Shown here piece after piece: positions 43,569 through 52,686 of a DNA stretch of 64,000 bases. The stretch's first letter is position 1. Every line of letters starts with the position of its first letter. The DNA lies in NCBI GenBank assembly GCA_951812615.1, contig CATOSU010000007.1, positions 167,751 through 231,750 on the forward strand, in the 5' to 3' direction. Position numbers and translations under genes: made by a program. This DNA is from an uncultured Paracoccaceae bacterium (GTDB lineage: Bacteria > Pseudomonadota > Alphaproteobacteria > Rhodobacterales > Rhodobacteraceae). Below the pieces are notes generated by a model. That model was not told the DNA's origin. It was given only the letters and a program-made list of their open reading frames with translations, and made no database searches.

Positions 43569-44666
43569 TCAGCCCGGTGTCATCCGCCAGACCGTGCCGG
43601 TGCCTTCGGCGATGAACCAGATCGCGCCGTCCGGGGCTTCGACGATGTCGCGGATACGCTCGGTTTCGGAGCCCTTGATCTGTTCGGCCTCGCGCAACGG
43701 CCGGCCGCTGAGCCGGGATATGTAATCGAACTTGAGCGAGCCCACGAAGAAATGTCCGCGCCATTTCGGCCAGAGCTTGCCGGAATAGATCAGCAGGCCC
43801 GACGGGGCGATGGAGGGGTCCCAGTAATGCGCGGGCTGTTCCATGCCGGGTTTCGAGCTGCCCTCGCCAATCCTGGCGCCACTGTAATGCACGCCGTAGG
43901 AAATCACCGGCCAGCCGAAATTGGCGCCCTTGCGGATGCGGTTGACCTCGTCCCCGCCCTTGGGCCCGTGTTCGGAGGTCCAAAGGTTGCCCTGCAGGTC
44001 CAGCGCCGCGCCTTGCGGGTTGCGGTGGCCATAGGACCAGATCTGCGGCTGCACCCCGTCCTGCCCGACAAAGGGGTTGGATGACGGCACGCCGCCCTGC
44101 CGGGTGATGCGGATGATTGTACCGTTGTGGTTGCTGCGATCCTGTGCGCTCGGGCGGTCGCCCCGGTCGCCGATGGTGACAAAAAGCGTGCCGTCGCGGG
44201 CCTCGACCACGCGGCTGCCGAAATGACGGCCGGTCTTGCCGACCGGGGCGGCCTCGAAAATCACGCGCAAATCCGACAGTCGCCGGCCACTGCTGTTCAG
44301 CCGGGCCACAGCGACGGCGGTTCCGGTGGCGCCGCCCTTCTGCGGTTTCGAAAAGGTCAGAAACAGTTCGCGGCTTTGCGCGAAGTCCCGGGTGACGGTG
44401 ATATCCAAAAGCCCGCCCTGCCCGCGCGCGGCTACGCGCGGCACGCCCTGCACGGTGGTCTTTCTGCCATCGGCCACGCGAATCAGCTTGCCGCCGCGTT
44501 GCGTCACCAGAAACGATCCGTCCGGCAAAAGCCCGATCGCCCACGGCGTTTTGAGCCCGGTGGCCATGGCCTGCAACCTGACGGTGCCGGCGGAGGTCGG
44601 CAGGCTTTGCGCCGTGGCCATTGCGCCGCCGAAAACCAGACAGATCAGAACCCAAAGCACCCGCAT
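43569..44666 (-). CDS. PQQ-dependent aldose sugar dehydrogenase (Asd/YliI type)
   Basis: 365-residue soluble six-bladed beta-propeller dehydrogenase. The signal peptide spans residues 1-19 (VLICLVFGGAMATAQS). Other motifs are LKTPWAIGLLPDGSFLVTQR near 38, the SYGHRNPQG motif near 212, and SEHGPKGGDEVNRI near 232, all typical of YliI-like enzymes. It acts in the periplasm, oxidising aldoses with PQQ. No PQQ biosynthesis genes lie in the window. Confidence 0.92.
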   Translation of the reverse strand: MRVLWVLICLVFGGAMATAQSLPTSAGTVRLQAMATGLKTPWAIGLLPDGSFLVTQRGGKLIRVADGRKTTVQGVPRVAARGQGGLLDITVTRDFAQSRELFLTFSKPQKGGATGTAVAVARLNSSGRRLSDLRVIFEAAPVGKTGRHFGSRVVEARDGTLFVTIGDRGDRPSAQDRSNHNGTIIRITRQGGVPSSNPFVGQDGVQPQIWSYGHRNPQGAALDLQGNLWTSEHGPKGGDEVNRIRKGANFGWPVISYGVHYSGARIGEGSSKPGMEQPAHYWDPSIAPSGLLIYSGKLWPKWRGHFFVGSLKFDYISRLSGRPLREAEQIKGSETERIRDIVEAPDGAIWFIAEGTGTVWRMTPG

Positions 44667-44834
44667 CGCACCCTCCTGCGCCCTGCCCGGACAATAGCCC
44701 GCCCGCAGCTTTCCGCCATCCCCACGCGCGGGATTGTGACAGCGGGCTGCCTGTGCGGAAGGTCTTTCCTTTTGAAATCGGCTTGCCTAGGGTCGGATGT
44801 GGACAACACGATGTTCCAACAAGGGAGTAACCTC

Positions 44835-46022
44835 ATGAAAAAACTGCTGATGGCCACTGCGGCCTCTGCCCTGATGGCGGGCACGGCATTTGCCGGCAGC
44901 CATGCAACCGAAGTGAAACTGGGCGTGATGGTGGGCTTTACCGGCCCGATCGAATCCCTGGCCGAGCCGATGGCCAAGGCGGCCGAACTGGCGATGGCGG
45001 AAGTCACCGAAAGCGGCATGCTGCTGGACGGCGCCAAAGTCACACCGATGCGTGCCGACACCGGCTGTATCGACAATGGCGCGGCCACGTCGGGCGCGGA
45101 ACGCCTGATCGCGGAAGGCGTGAACGGTATCGTTGGCGGCGACTGCTCGGGCGTCACCGGCGCGATCCTGCAAAACGTCGCGATCCCGAACGGCATGGTG
45201 ATGATTTCGCCCTCGGCCACTTCGCCGGGCCTGTCGACCGTGGAAGACAATGACCTGTTCTTCCGCACCTCGCCGTCTGATGCACGTGAAGGTCAGGTGA
45301 TGGCCGAAGTGCTGCAGGACCGCGGTATCAAATCGATCGCCCTGACCTATACCAACAATGACTATGGCAAGGGTCTGGCTGATGCGATCAAGACCAGCTT
45401 CGAAGCCGTGGGCGGCGAAGTGACCATCGTCACCAGCCACGAAGATGGCAAGGGCGACTATTCGGCCGAAGTCGGCGCGCTGGCCGCGGCCGGCGGCGAC
45501 ATCCTCGTCGTTGCGGGCTATCTCGATCAGGGCGGGCTGGGCATCATCCAGGGCGCGCTGGACGCCGGCGCGTGGGATACGTTTGGTCTGCCGGGCGGCA
45601 TGATCGGCGACTCGCTGCCTGCAAATGTCGGTCCCGACCTGAACGGGTCCTTCGGCCAGATCGCCGGATCCCAGGGCGAAGGCATCGACAAGCTCAAAGG
45701 TCTGACGGACGCGTTCGACATCTCGTCGCCTTACGCGCCCGAAGCCTATGATGCGGCTGCACTGTTCATGTTCGCCATGCAGGCGGCCAATTCCACTGAT
45801 CCGGCAGTCTATGGCCCGAAGATCATGGAAATGGCCAATGCGCCGGGCGAAAAGATCTATCCGGGTGAGCTGGCCAAGGGGCTGGAGATCATCAAGAACG
45901 GCGGCGACATCGACTATGTCGGCGGGTCCGCCGTGGAGCTGATCGGACCGGGCGAAAGCGCCGGCACCTATCGCGAGATCGAAGTGCAGAACGGTGAAAA
46001 CGCCACCGTGCGGATGCGCTGA
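44835..46022 (+). CDS. livK: Liv-type ABC transporter substrate-binding protein
   Basis: 395-residue periplasmic binding protein. The signal peptide spans residues 1-20 (ASALMAGTAFA). The type 1 fold begins KLGVMVGFTGPIESLAEPM. Cys76 region (TGCIDNG) and Cys105 region (GGDCSG) may form a disulfide. AAGGGAG lies 9 nt before the ATG. It heads the second Liv operon (livK, G, F, H, M). Its sequence differs strongly from the first LivK, so a different ligand is expected. Confidence 0.92.
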   Translation: MKKLLMATAASALMAGTAFAGSHATEVKLGVMVGFTGPIESLAEPMAKAAELAMAEVTESGMLLDGAKVTPMRADTGCIDNGAATSGAERLIAEGVNGIVGGDCSGVTGAILQNVAIPNGMVMISPSATSPGLSTVEDNDLFFRTSPSDAREGQVMAEVLQDRGIKSIALTYTNNDYGKGLADAIKTSFEAVGGEVTIVTSHEDGKGDYSAEVGALAAAGGDILVVAGYLDQGGLGIIQGALDAGAWDTFGLPGGMIGDSLPANVGPDLNGSFGQIAGSQGEGIDKLKGLTDAFDISSPYAPEAYDAAALFMFAMQAANSTDPAVYGPKIMEMANAPGEKIYPGELAKGLEIIKNGGDIDYVGGSAVELIGPGESAGTYREIEVQNGENATVRMR

Positions 46023-46114
46023 TCGCCTGAAGTGACCGAACGGTCCGGGCCGTCTGTGCCCGGGCCGTTCCAATCAAAAGACGCCGCGCAACGCGACGCG
46101 GTCCGGGGGGTGCA

Positions 46115-46897
46115 ATGATCGTCGTCGAAGACGTGCACAAGCATTTTGGCGGGTTTCACGCGGTGGACGGCGCCTCGATGGAAATCGCCGAGGGGTCCAT
46201 CACCGGTCTGATCGGTCCGAACGGTGCGGGAAAAACCACTCTTTTCAATGTGATCGCCGGCGTTCTTCCACCTACGTCGGGACGTGTGTTCATGGCTGGC
46301 GAAGACATCACCGGCCTGCCGCCGCATGCGCTCTTTCATAAGGGCCTGCTGCGCACGTTCCAGATCGCCCATGAATTTCACTCGATGACCTGCCGCGAGA
46401 ACCTGATGATGGTGCCGGGCGGCCAGTCCGGTGAAAACCTGTGGAACACATGGTTCGGCCGCCGCCGCATTGCCGACGAGGAGCGCGCGCTGAAGGCCAG
46501 GGCCGACGAGGTGCTGGAATTCCTGACCATCGAGCATCTGGCCGATCACAAGGCGGGACAGGTTTCGGGCGGGCAGAAGAAACTGCTGGAACTGGGGCGC
46601 ACGATGATGGTCGATGCGCGGATCGTGTTCCTCGACGAGGTTGGCGCCGGGGTGAACCGCACGCTGCTGAACACCATCGCCGATGCCATCCTGCGGCTGA
46701 ACCAGGAGCGCGGCTATACCTTCGTGGTGATTGAACATGACATGGATTTCATCGGCAAGCTCTGCGACCCGGTGATCTGCATGGCCGAGGGCAAGGTGCT
46801 GGCCACAGGCACGCTGGATGAGATCAAGGCCAACGAGGCGGTGATCGAGGCCTATCTGGGCACCGGGCTGAAAAACAAGGAGCAGGTGGGGGCATGA
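46115..46897 (+). CDS. livG: Liv-type ABC transporter ATP-binding protein
   Basis: 260-residue LivG-like ATPase. It has Walker A GPNGAGKTT near residue 37, signature VSGGQKKLLELG near 152, and Walker B IVFLDEVGAGV, in which the usual E-P is E-V. It is the second gene of the operon, 92 bp after livK. A small ORF overlaps its stop. Confidence 0.93.
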   Translation: MIVVEDVHKHFGGFHAVDGASMEIAEGSITGLIGPNGAGKTTLFNVIAGVLPPTSGRVFMAGEDITGLPPHALFHKGLLRTFQIAHEFHSMTCRENLMMVPGGQSGENLWNTWFGRRRIADEERALKARADEVLEFLTIEHLADHKAGQVSGGQKKLLELGRTMMVDARIVFLDEVGAGVNRTLLNTIADAILRLNQERGYTFVVIEHDMDFIGKLCDPVICMAEGKVLATGTLDEIKANEAVIEAYLGTGLKNKEQVGA

Positions 46898-47139
46898 AAA
46901 CCACTGCCGTGCTGACCGCGCCCTTGTTTTCGCCCCTGCCGGTGCAGGCGGAAGAAACCATGATCCGCGACTTTTTTCCCGGGTCTGCGACCCGAACCGC
47001 ACAAGCGGCCACGCCGGAACCCGAAAGGGTGCCGCTGGCACGCAGATTGGTTTGCGTTCAGGCCACGCAGGCCCCGGGGGTTTCACCCCCGGACCCCCAA
47101 GGTATTTTTCAACAGAAGAAGCAGGGGGGGCGGGCATGA
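46894..47139 (+). CDS. Doubtful small ORF between livG and livF
   Basis: 81 codons starting in ATGA overlap with livG. The first part could be a short hydrophobic leader; the later part is encoded by a GC-rich repeat-like element (47076-47121). I do not recognise it. It may be real and coupled to livG, or simply open by chance. No other gene occupies the 275-bp gap before livF. Confidence 0.3.
   Translation: MKTTAVLTAPLFSPLPVQAEETMIRDFFPGSATRTAQAATPEPERVPLARRLVCVQATQAPGVSPPDPQGIFQQKKQGGRA
47076..47121 (+). repeat. Roseobacter-type GC hairpin plus GTATTT element
   Basis: GGGGG-TTTCA-CCCCC hairpin followed by GGACCCCC and GTATTTTTCAACAGAAGAAG. A related tail (GAGTATTTGGACAAAGATGA) occurs at 50752-50771. 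I recall similar sequences as frequent intergenic repeats in Rhodobacteraceae; that needs a genome search. Confidence 0.4.
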
Positions 47140-47172
47140 TGCGGGTGTTGCCCGAAGCAATGGAGGGCAGGC

Positions 47173-47994
47173 ATGAGCGGTGAACCGTATGACGACCGTG
47201 GCAACAAGGATCTGTCGATTGCCAACCCGAAGGGACAGGGCCGGATGACACCGTCGCCGGGCACCGATCATCCGATGGATACGGGCGAAGCCTATCTGGT
47301 CGGGGACACGATGACCGGCGGTTACGGGGCCGGGCCGGATATTCTGCATGACTGCACCATAGCGGTGAACCCCGGTGAGATCGCAGTGATCGTGGGGCCC
47401 AACGGGGCCGGCAAGTCGACGGCGATGAAGGCGGTGTTCGGGATGCTGAACCTGCGGCAGGGCTCGGTGCGGCTGGATGGCGAGGATATCACCGGCCTTT
47501 CGCCTCAGGACCGGGTGGGCCGCGGCATGGGGTTCGTGCCGCAGACCAACAACATCTTCACCTCGCTGACGGTGGAGGAGAACCTGGAGATGGGGGCGTT
47601 TATCCGGCGCGACGATTTCTCGGACACGATGGCGCAGGTGTATGACCTGTTTCCGATTTTGAAGGAAAAGCGGCTGCAGGCGGCGGGCGAGCTCAGCGGC
47701 GGGCAGCGCCAGCAGGTCGCCGTCGGCCGGGCGCTGATGACGCAGCCCAAGGTGCTGATGCTGGACGAGCCGACAGCGGGCGTCAGCCCCATCGTGATGG
47801 ACGAGCTTTTTGACCGGATCATCGAGGTGGCGCGCACCGGTATTCCGATCCTGATGGTGGAACAGAATGCGCGTCAGGCTTTGGCGATTGCGGATCGGGG
47901 GTTTGTGCTGGTGCAGGGGCGGAATGCGTATTCGGGGTCTGGCAAGGAACTCTTGGCGGACGAAGAAGTGCGGCGGAGTTTTCTGGGCGGATGA
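47173..47994 (+). CDS. livF: Liv-type ABC transporter ATP-binding protein with N-terminal extension
   Basis: 273-residue LivF-like ATPase. The conserved domain starts near residue 42. Walker A is GPNGAGKST near 75, the signature is LSGGQRQQVAVGRAL and Walker B is VLMLDEPTAGV. About 40 residues (GEPYDDRGNKDLS...) precede the usual LivF start; GGAGGG supports the upstream ATG, though Met35 (47275) is possible. It overlaps the following small secreted protein gene by ATGA. Confidence 0.9.
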   Translation: MSGEPYDDRGNKDLSIANPKGQGRMTPSPGTDHPMDTGEAYLVGDTMTGGYGAGPDILHDCTIAVNPGEIAVIVGPNGAGKSTAMKAVFGMLNLRQGSVRLDGEDITGLSPQDRVGRGMGFVPQTNNIFTSLTVEENLEMGAFIRRDDFSDTMAQVYDLFPILKEKRLQAAGELSGGQRQQVAVGRALMTQPKVLMLDEPTAGVSPIVMDELFDRIIEVARTGIPILMVEQNARQALAIADRGFVLVQGRNAYSGSGKELLADEEVRRSFLGG

Positions 47995-48398
47995 GCAGAG
48001 CAATCGGATATGCCGCGCTCGCATTGTGCCTGTTCTCGGGCTCGGCGGCGATGGCCCAGCACAAGACCGGGCTGCTTTTCACCTGCGAGGCCACGAAAAC
48101 CTGCAAGATGGAGGGGACCTGCAGCACTCACTTGAACCAGCAGTTTCAGTTTGCCGGCGCGGCGGCCGACACCGTCTATCTCCGCTCCGGCGGGCGGCTG
48201 GACGTCGCGACCCATTATGCCGCCATCGACGCCTATGTCTGGAAACGAAACCATGCGGAATACCGGCTCAAGCTCGACAGGCGCGTCCTTGATACCGGAA
48301 GCGGGGCGTTTCACCTGCTTCATATCGAGTACCAATCCGGCCATGCCCACCGAATTGCGCTGAATGAAATCTCCGGAACCTGCAGATCGGGGTGGTAA
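47991..48398 (+). CDS. Unrecognised small secreted protein inside Liv operon
   Basis: 135 residues. The signal peptide spans residues 1-22 (YAALALCLFSGSAAMA). The mature protein has a Cys cluster (FTCEATKTCKMEGTC) and a last Cys near the end (SGTCRSGW), suggesting two disulfides. It is mostly beta-rich. The ATG overlaps the livF stop, and its TAA directly abuts the livH ATG, so it is fully embedded in the transporter operon. I do not recognise the family. A periplasmic accessory for the transporter is a guess from position. Confidence 0.75.
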   Translation: MSRAIGYAALALCLFSGSAAMAQHKTGLLFTCEATKTCKMEGTCSTHLNQQFQFAGAAADTVYLRSGGRLDVATHYAAIDAYVWKRNHAEYRLKLDRRVLDTGSGAFHLLHIEYQSGHAHRIALNEISGTCRSGW

Positions 48399-49409
48399 AT
48401 GGACTTTCTCAACGCCATTGCGGCGCTATCCAATTTCGTTCTGATCCCGGCCATTTCCTATGGCAGCCAGCTGGCGCTCGGGGCGCTGGGGGTGACGCTG
48501 ATCTACGGGATCCTGAGGTTTTCGAATTTCGCCCATGGCGACACGATGGCCTTTGGCGCGATGGCGACGATCCTCTTTACCTGGTTGTTCCAGAGCTGGG
48601 GGATCAGTTTCGGCGTGCTGCCCACGGCGCTGCTCGCCCTGCCCTTCGGCATTCTCTGCACCATCGGGCTGCTGCTGGCGACCGACCGCATCGTGTACCG
48701 GTTTTACCGGGCGCAGAAGGTGAAACCGGTGATCCTGGTGATCGTCGCGATGGGGATCATGTTCATCTATAACGGCGTTGTGCGGTTCATCATCGGCCCC
48801 GGCGATCAGCGGTTTTTCGATGGCCAGCGGTTCATCATCAAGGCGCGGGATTTCAAGGCGGCGGCGGGGCTGAACGAGGGGCTGGCCTTCAAGACCACGC
48901 AAGGGCTGACCATCGTGACCGCCATTATCGTTGTGGCGGCGCTGTTCTGGTTCCTGAACCGGACGCGCACGGGCAAATCCATGCGCGCCTATTCGGATAA
49001 CGAGGATCTGGCGCTGCTTTCGGGCATCAACCCCGAGCGGGTGGTGATGTATACCTGGATGATCGTGGCCGGGCTGACGACGATTGCCGGCGTGCTTTAC
49101 GGGCTCGACAAGGGGTTCAAGCCGTTCACCTATTTCCAGCTGCTGCTGCCGATCTTTGCCAGCGCCATCGTCGGCGGGCTGGGCAATCCGCTGGGCGCGA
49201 TTGCGGGTGGTTTCGTGATCGCCTTTTCGGAAGTGGGCATCACCTATGCCTGGAAAAAGGTGGCGGGTTACGTGCTGCCCGAGAGCATGGCACCCGACAG
49301 CCTGCTGCAATTGCTGAGCACTGATTACAAATTCGCGGTCAGTTTCGTGATCCTGCTGATCGTGCTGCTGTTCCGCCCGACCGGCATCTTCCAGGGAAAG
49401 GCCGTGTAA
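48399..49409 (+). CDS. livH: Liv-type ABC transporter permease
   Basis: 336-residue LivH-like permease. Hydrophobic throughout, with the family core LRFSNFAHGDTMAFGAMAT near residue 40 and IVGGLGNPLGAIAGGFVIAFSE near 258. It begins at the base following the stop of the small secreted protein gene. Confidence 0.93.
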   Translation: MDFLNAIAALSNFVLIPAISYGSQLALGALGVTLIYGILRFSNFAHGDTMAFGAMATILFTWLFQSWGISFGVLPTALLALPFGILCTIGLLLATDRIVYRFYRAQKVKPVILVIVAMGIMFIYNGVVRFIIGPGDQRFFDGQRFIIKARDFKAAAGLNEGLAFKTTQGLTIVTAIIVVAALFWFLNRTRTGKSMRAYSDNEDLALLSGINPERVVMYTWMIVAGLTTIAGVLYGLDKGFKPFTYFQLLLPIFASAIVGGLGNPLGAIAGGFVIAFSEVGITYAWKKVAGYVLPESMAPDSLLQLLSTDYKFAVSFVILLIVLLFRPTGIFQGKAV

Positions 49410-50714
49410 ATGGACCCGCGCGTGAAAAACACCCTGCTTTTTGCCATCGTCTTTGGCCTGATCATCATCACCGGGTTCATGCAGAGCTGGAACGCGGCGC
49501 TGCTGATCCTGAACATGGGGCTGATTTCCGCAATCATGGCCATTGGCGTGAACATGCAATGGGGCTTTGCCGGGCTCTTTAATGTCGGCGTCATGGGGTT
49601 CGTGGCGCTTGGCGGGCTGGCCGCAGTGCTGGTGGCGATGCCGCCGGTGGGCGAGGCATGGGCCGCCGGCGCACGCGGGGTGATCCTGGCCCTGCTGATG
49701 GGCGCGGCCACCATCGTGGCGGCGGTTTTGGCGGCCACACGACTGCCTGCGGGGCGGATGCGCACGCTGGGCGTGATCGTGATCCTTGTCGGCGGGTTCT
49801 TTCTGTACCGCGGTGTGTTCGACCCGGCGGTCGAGGCGGTGGAAAAGGTCAACCCGGCGCTTGAGGGCTATCTGGGCGGGCTGGGCCTGCCGGTGCTGGT
49901 GGCATGGCCGGTGGGCGGTGTTCTGGCGGCCGGGGCGGCATGGCTCATTGGCAAGACCGCGCTCGGGCTGCGTTCGGATTACCTGGCCATTGCCACACTG
50001 GGGATTGCCGAGATCATTATCGCGGTGCTGAAAAACGAAGACTGGCTGAGCCGCGGCGTGAAGAACGTGGTCGGCATTCCGCGGCCCCTGCCCTATGAGA
50101 TCGACCTGCAGAAGGATCCGGGTTTTGTTGAACGGGCGGCGGGCTTTGGTCTGGACCCGGTGATGGCGTCGACACTTTATGTGAAAATTGGCTACCTGGT
50201 GCTGTTCCTGGTCATCCTGCTGGTGCTGATGTGGATGGTGGAGATGTCGCTCAAGAGCCCGTGGGGCCGGATGATGCGCGCCATCCGCGACAACGAGGTT
50301 GCGGCCGAGGCGATGGGCAAGGACGTGACCCGCCGGCATCTGCAGATCTTCGTGCTGGGTTCGGCCGTTTGCGGGCTGGCCGGCGCGATGATGACCACGC
50401 TGGACGGACAGCTGACACCGGGCAGTTACCAGCCGCTGCGGTTTACCTTCCTTATCTGGGTGATGGTGATCGTCGGCGGGTCGGGCAACAATTTCGGCGC
50501 GGTGCTGGGGGCGTTCCTGATCTGGTTCTTATGGGTGCAGGTGGAGCCGATCGGACTCTGGCTGATGCAGACGGTGACGGCATGGATGCCCGAGGGCAGC
50601 GGGCTGCGCCAGCACCTGATCGACAGCGCGGCGCATATGCGGTTGTTGACGATGGGGGTGATCCTGATCGTCGTGCTGCGGTTCTCGCCGCGCGGGCTGA
50701 TCCCGGAGCGGTAG
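49410..50714 (+). CDS. livM: Liv-type ABC transporter permease
   Basis: 434-residue LivM-like permease with NMQWGFAGLFNVGVMGFVALGG near residue 48 and LRSDYLAIATLGIAEII near 188. A stretch of about 80 residues with extra hydrophobic segments between these makes it longer than a typical LivM. The gene starts directly after the livH stop and ends the operon. Confidence 0.92.
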   Translation: MDPRVKNTLLFAIVFGLIIITGFMQSWNAALLILNMGLISAIMAIGVNMQWGFAGLFNVGVMGFVALGGLAAVLVAMPPVGEAWAAGARGVILALLMGAATIVAAVLAATRLPAGRMRTLGVIVILVGGFFLYRGVFDPAVEAVEKVNPALEGYLGGLGLPVLVAWPVGGVLAAGAAWLIGKTALGLRSDYLAIATLGIAEIIIAVLKNEDWLSRGVKNVVGIPRPLPYEIDLQKDPGFVERAAGFGLDPVMASTLYVKIGYLVLFLVILLVLMWMVEMSLKSPWGRMMRAIRDNEVAAEAMGKDVTRRHLQIFVLGSAVCGLAGAMMTTLDGQLTPGSYQPLRFTFLIWVMVIVGGSGNNFGAVLGAFLIWFLWVQVEPIGLWLMQTVTAWMPEGSGLRQHLIDSAAHMRLLTMGVILIVVLRFSPRGLIPER

Positions 50715-50787
50715 GGCGTCGACCCCTGCGTGCGTGGCGGGGCCGGAATTTGAGTATTTGGACAAAGATGAAGAGCGCGGCGACAGA

Positions 50788-51561
50788 TCAGAATTTGCCG
50801 TTGTCGTTCTTCCACAGGTCCCGGGGCGGAATCGGTTCCACCGTGCTCCAGTGTTCCACGATCCGGCCCGCGTCCCAGCGGCAGAGGTCATAGATACCGG
50901 CATGCACGCCCAAACGTGCGCCTTCGCACTGGCAGAGGGTGAAATTGCCTTCGGCAAAGACCCGGTGCAGGCGATGGTAGCGGCGCAGCGGCGCGTCGCC
51001 TGATACCGCCGACATAAGGGCCGCCGCGCCATCAGCGATGTCGGGGGCGTGCTGGATCAGCTCCGCGGTGGTAAACTCAGCGATCCGCGCTGTCTGACCG
51101 CCGACCAGAACGGTTTGCGCAAACTCCCGCGCCCGCGCCCGGTTGGCTTCGGTCTGATCCAGCGCGGTGATCGCGGTTGCCCCGTCGGTCATCGACCGCC
51201 CCGAGGCGTTCGGACCGGCGACGGGCTGCAGGTTGTCCCAATGTTCAACCGCCTTGCCGTTTTCGAAACGGAAGAGTTCGAAGGCGATTTTCACATCGGC
51301 GAAATCGTAGATGATATGGGCAAAGGCATAATCACCATCCTCGAACACGCGCAGGAAGGTCACCTTCGGATCCGTTTTTGCAATCCGCGCGAAAAGTTCG
51401 GCAATGCCCGGCCCGCCTTCGCGGGTCTGCGGGTTGTGCTGGATATAAGTCGTTTCATCCACCACAGACGCGGCCATGGCGCTGCCGGTTTCGATGCCGG
51501 AGAGGAAGGTTTTCAGAAGCGTGCGGTGCGACGGGGTGTCGGGCAATCGGGCCTCCGGCAT
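50788..51561 (-). CDS. NTF2/SnoaL-like protein with two related halves
   Basis: 257 residues made of two SnoaL-like alpha+beta halves. Each ends with the same pattern: GKAVEHWDNLQPV near residue 105 and GRIVEHWSTVEPI near 240. SnoaL-like folds are cyclases, isomerases or ligand-binding domains. No signal peptide. The gene follows the ankyrin gene by 20 bp in the same direction. Activity is not predictable. Confidence 0.75.
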   Translation of the reverse strand: MPEARLPDTPSHRTLLKTFLSGIETGSAMAASVVDETTYIQHNPQTREGGPGIAELFARIAKTDPKVTFLRVFEDGDYAFAHIIYDFADVKIAFELFRFENGKAVEHWDNLQPVAGPNASGRSMTDGATAITALDQTEANRARAREFAQTVLVGGQTARIAEFTTAELIQHAPDIADGAAALMSAVSGDAPLRRYHRLHRVFAEGNFTLCQCEGARLGVHAGIYDLCRWDAGRIVEHWSTVEPIPPRDLWKNDNGKF

Positions 51562-51581
51562 TCAGGGCGCGCGGCGGGGGT

Positions 51582-52646
51582 TCACTGCCCCTCTGCCTGC
51601 GCGGACAGAAAGGCGCGGATCATGTTGTGGATCGTCTTGTCCTCCAGCGCTTCGGCCAGCGACAGCGGGCTGCCGACCCCCGGCGCGACGATGGCCACAT
51701 CCGCGCCCGCGTTCAGCAGCCAGGACACGCTTTCGAGGTTCTGCGACATGACCGCCCCGTGCAAAGGCGTGAACCCGGTGCTGGAGATCGCGTTCGGGTT
51801 TGCCCCCCGCGTCAGCAGCAGGCCGACCAGCTCCGGCGGCCCGTTGATCGCCGCCGCGTGCAGCGGGGTCAGCCGGGTTTCCATCCGCGCGTTCGGATCC
51901 GCACCCGCTGCCAGCAGCGTTTCCACGGTGGGGATGTCGCCGCTCATGGCGGCCCGGTTCAGCGCGGTGGCCCCGGTCTGATCGGTGAGATCCACTTCGG
52001 CGCCCATCTGCAGCAGGACCCGGGCCGCGTCTGCCCGACCGCCCGCCGCGGCCACATGCAGCGGCGCAGACCCGTCCTCGGCCCGCGCGTCCACCACGGC
52101 ACCGCTGGAGATCAGGAAAGTCAGAAATGCAAGGCGGCCGGTCTGTGCCGCGGCGTGCAGCGGGGTCGATCCGTCGCCGGCCCGCGCATCCGGCGCTGCC
52201 CCGGCCTTGAGCAGAACGTCCCCGATCTGCCTGTCATCGCTGGCCACGGCGTAATGCATCGGTGTCAGGCCCCGGTCATCCGCGGCCCGCGCATCGGCGC
52301 CGTTCTCCAGAAGGAACTGAACCATCGTTGCATCGGAAAACACCGCAGCCCAGTGGATCGGGCGGATGCCGCCTTCGCCCGGACGGGTGACAACCGCGCC
52401 CTGCGCAACCAGCTGACGGACTGCCGGATCGTTCCGCGCCAGCAGGGCGAGGTGGACCGGCAGGTATCCCTTGTAGACCGGGGCGTTGAGGTTCTTGCCT
52501 TCGTTCGCGCAGGTTTCGATGGTCGCGGCGGTGATGGTTTTCCAGCTGTCCGGCGTGGACCAGTCGGCGCAGGGTTCGGCCCATGTGGTCGCCGGAAGCA
52601 GCAGGGCGGCGGCAAGGCCGGCGAAAAGAGGGGCGCTTTGGTTCAT
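51582..52646 (-). CDS. Secreted ankyrin-repeat protein
   Basis: 354 residues. The signal peptide spans residues 1-23 (LFAGLAAALLLPATTWA). A short domain with a Cys pair (EPCADW, ETCANEG) follows, then about eight ankyrin repeats from residue 60 to the end, seen as recurring TPLHAAA and LLxxGADxNAR units. Periplasmic ankyrin proteins mediate protein contacts. It lies 40 bp downstream of the herA-like gene, in the same direction. Confidence 0.9.
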   Translation of the reverse strand: MNQSAPLFAGLAAALLLPATTWAEPCADWSTPDSWKTITAATIETCANEGKNLNAPVYKGYLPVHLALLARNDPAVRQLVAQGAVVTRPGEGGIRPIHWAAVFSDATMVQFLLENGADARAADDRGLTPMHYAVASDDRQIGDVLLKAGAAPDARAGDGSTPLHAAAQTGRLAFLTFLISSGAVVDARAEDGSAPLHVAAAGGRADAARVLLQMGAEVDLTDQTGATALNRAAMSGDIPTVETLLAAGADPNARMETRLTPLHAAAINGPPELVGLLLTRGANPNAISSTGFTPLHGAVMSQNLESVSWLLNAGADVAIVAPGVGSPLSLAEALEDKTIHNMIRAFLSAQAEGQ

Positions 52647-52686
52647 TACATCAATCCGTTGTTCATTTTTTCAGAGCGGCGCGCAG

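Noticed and set aside
46894..47172. Remnant of a mobile element between livG and livF
   Set aside because: There is a repeat-like hairpin but no transposase, terminal inverted repeats or target duplication.
48426..50339. 637-codon minus-strand open frame opposite livH-livM
   Set aside because: Extreme His/Gln/Arg/Asp composition; it is the complement of membrane-protein codons.
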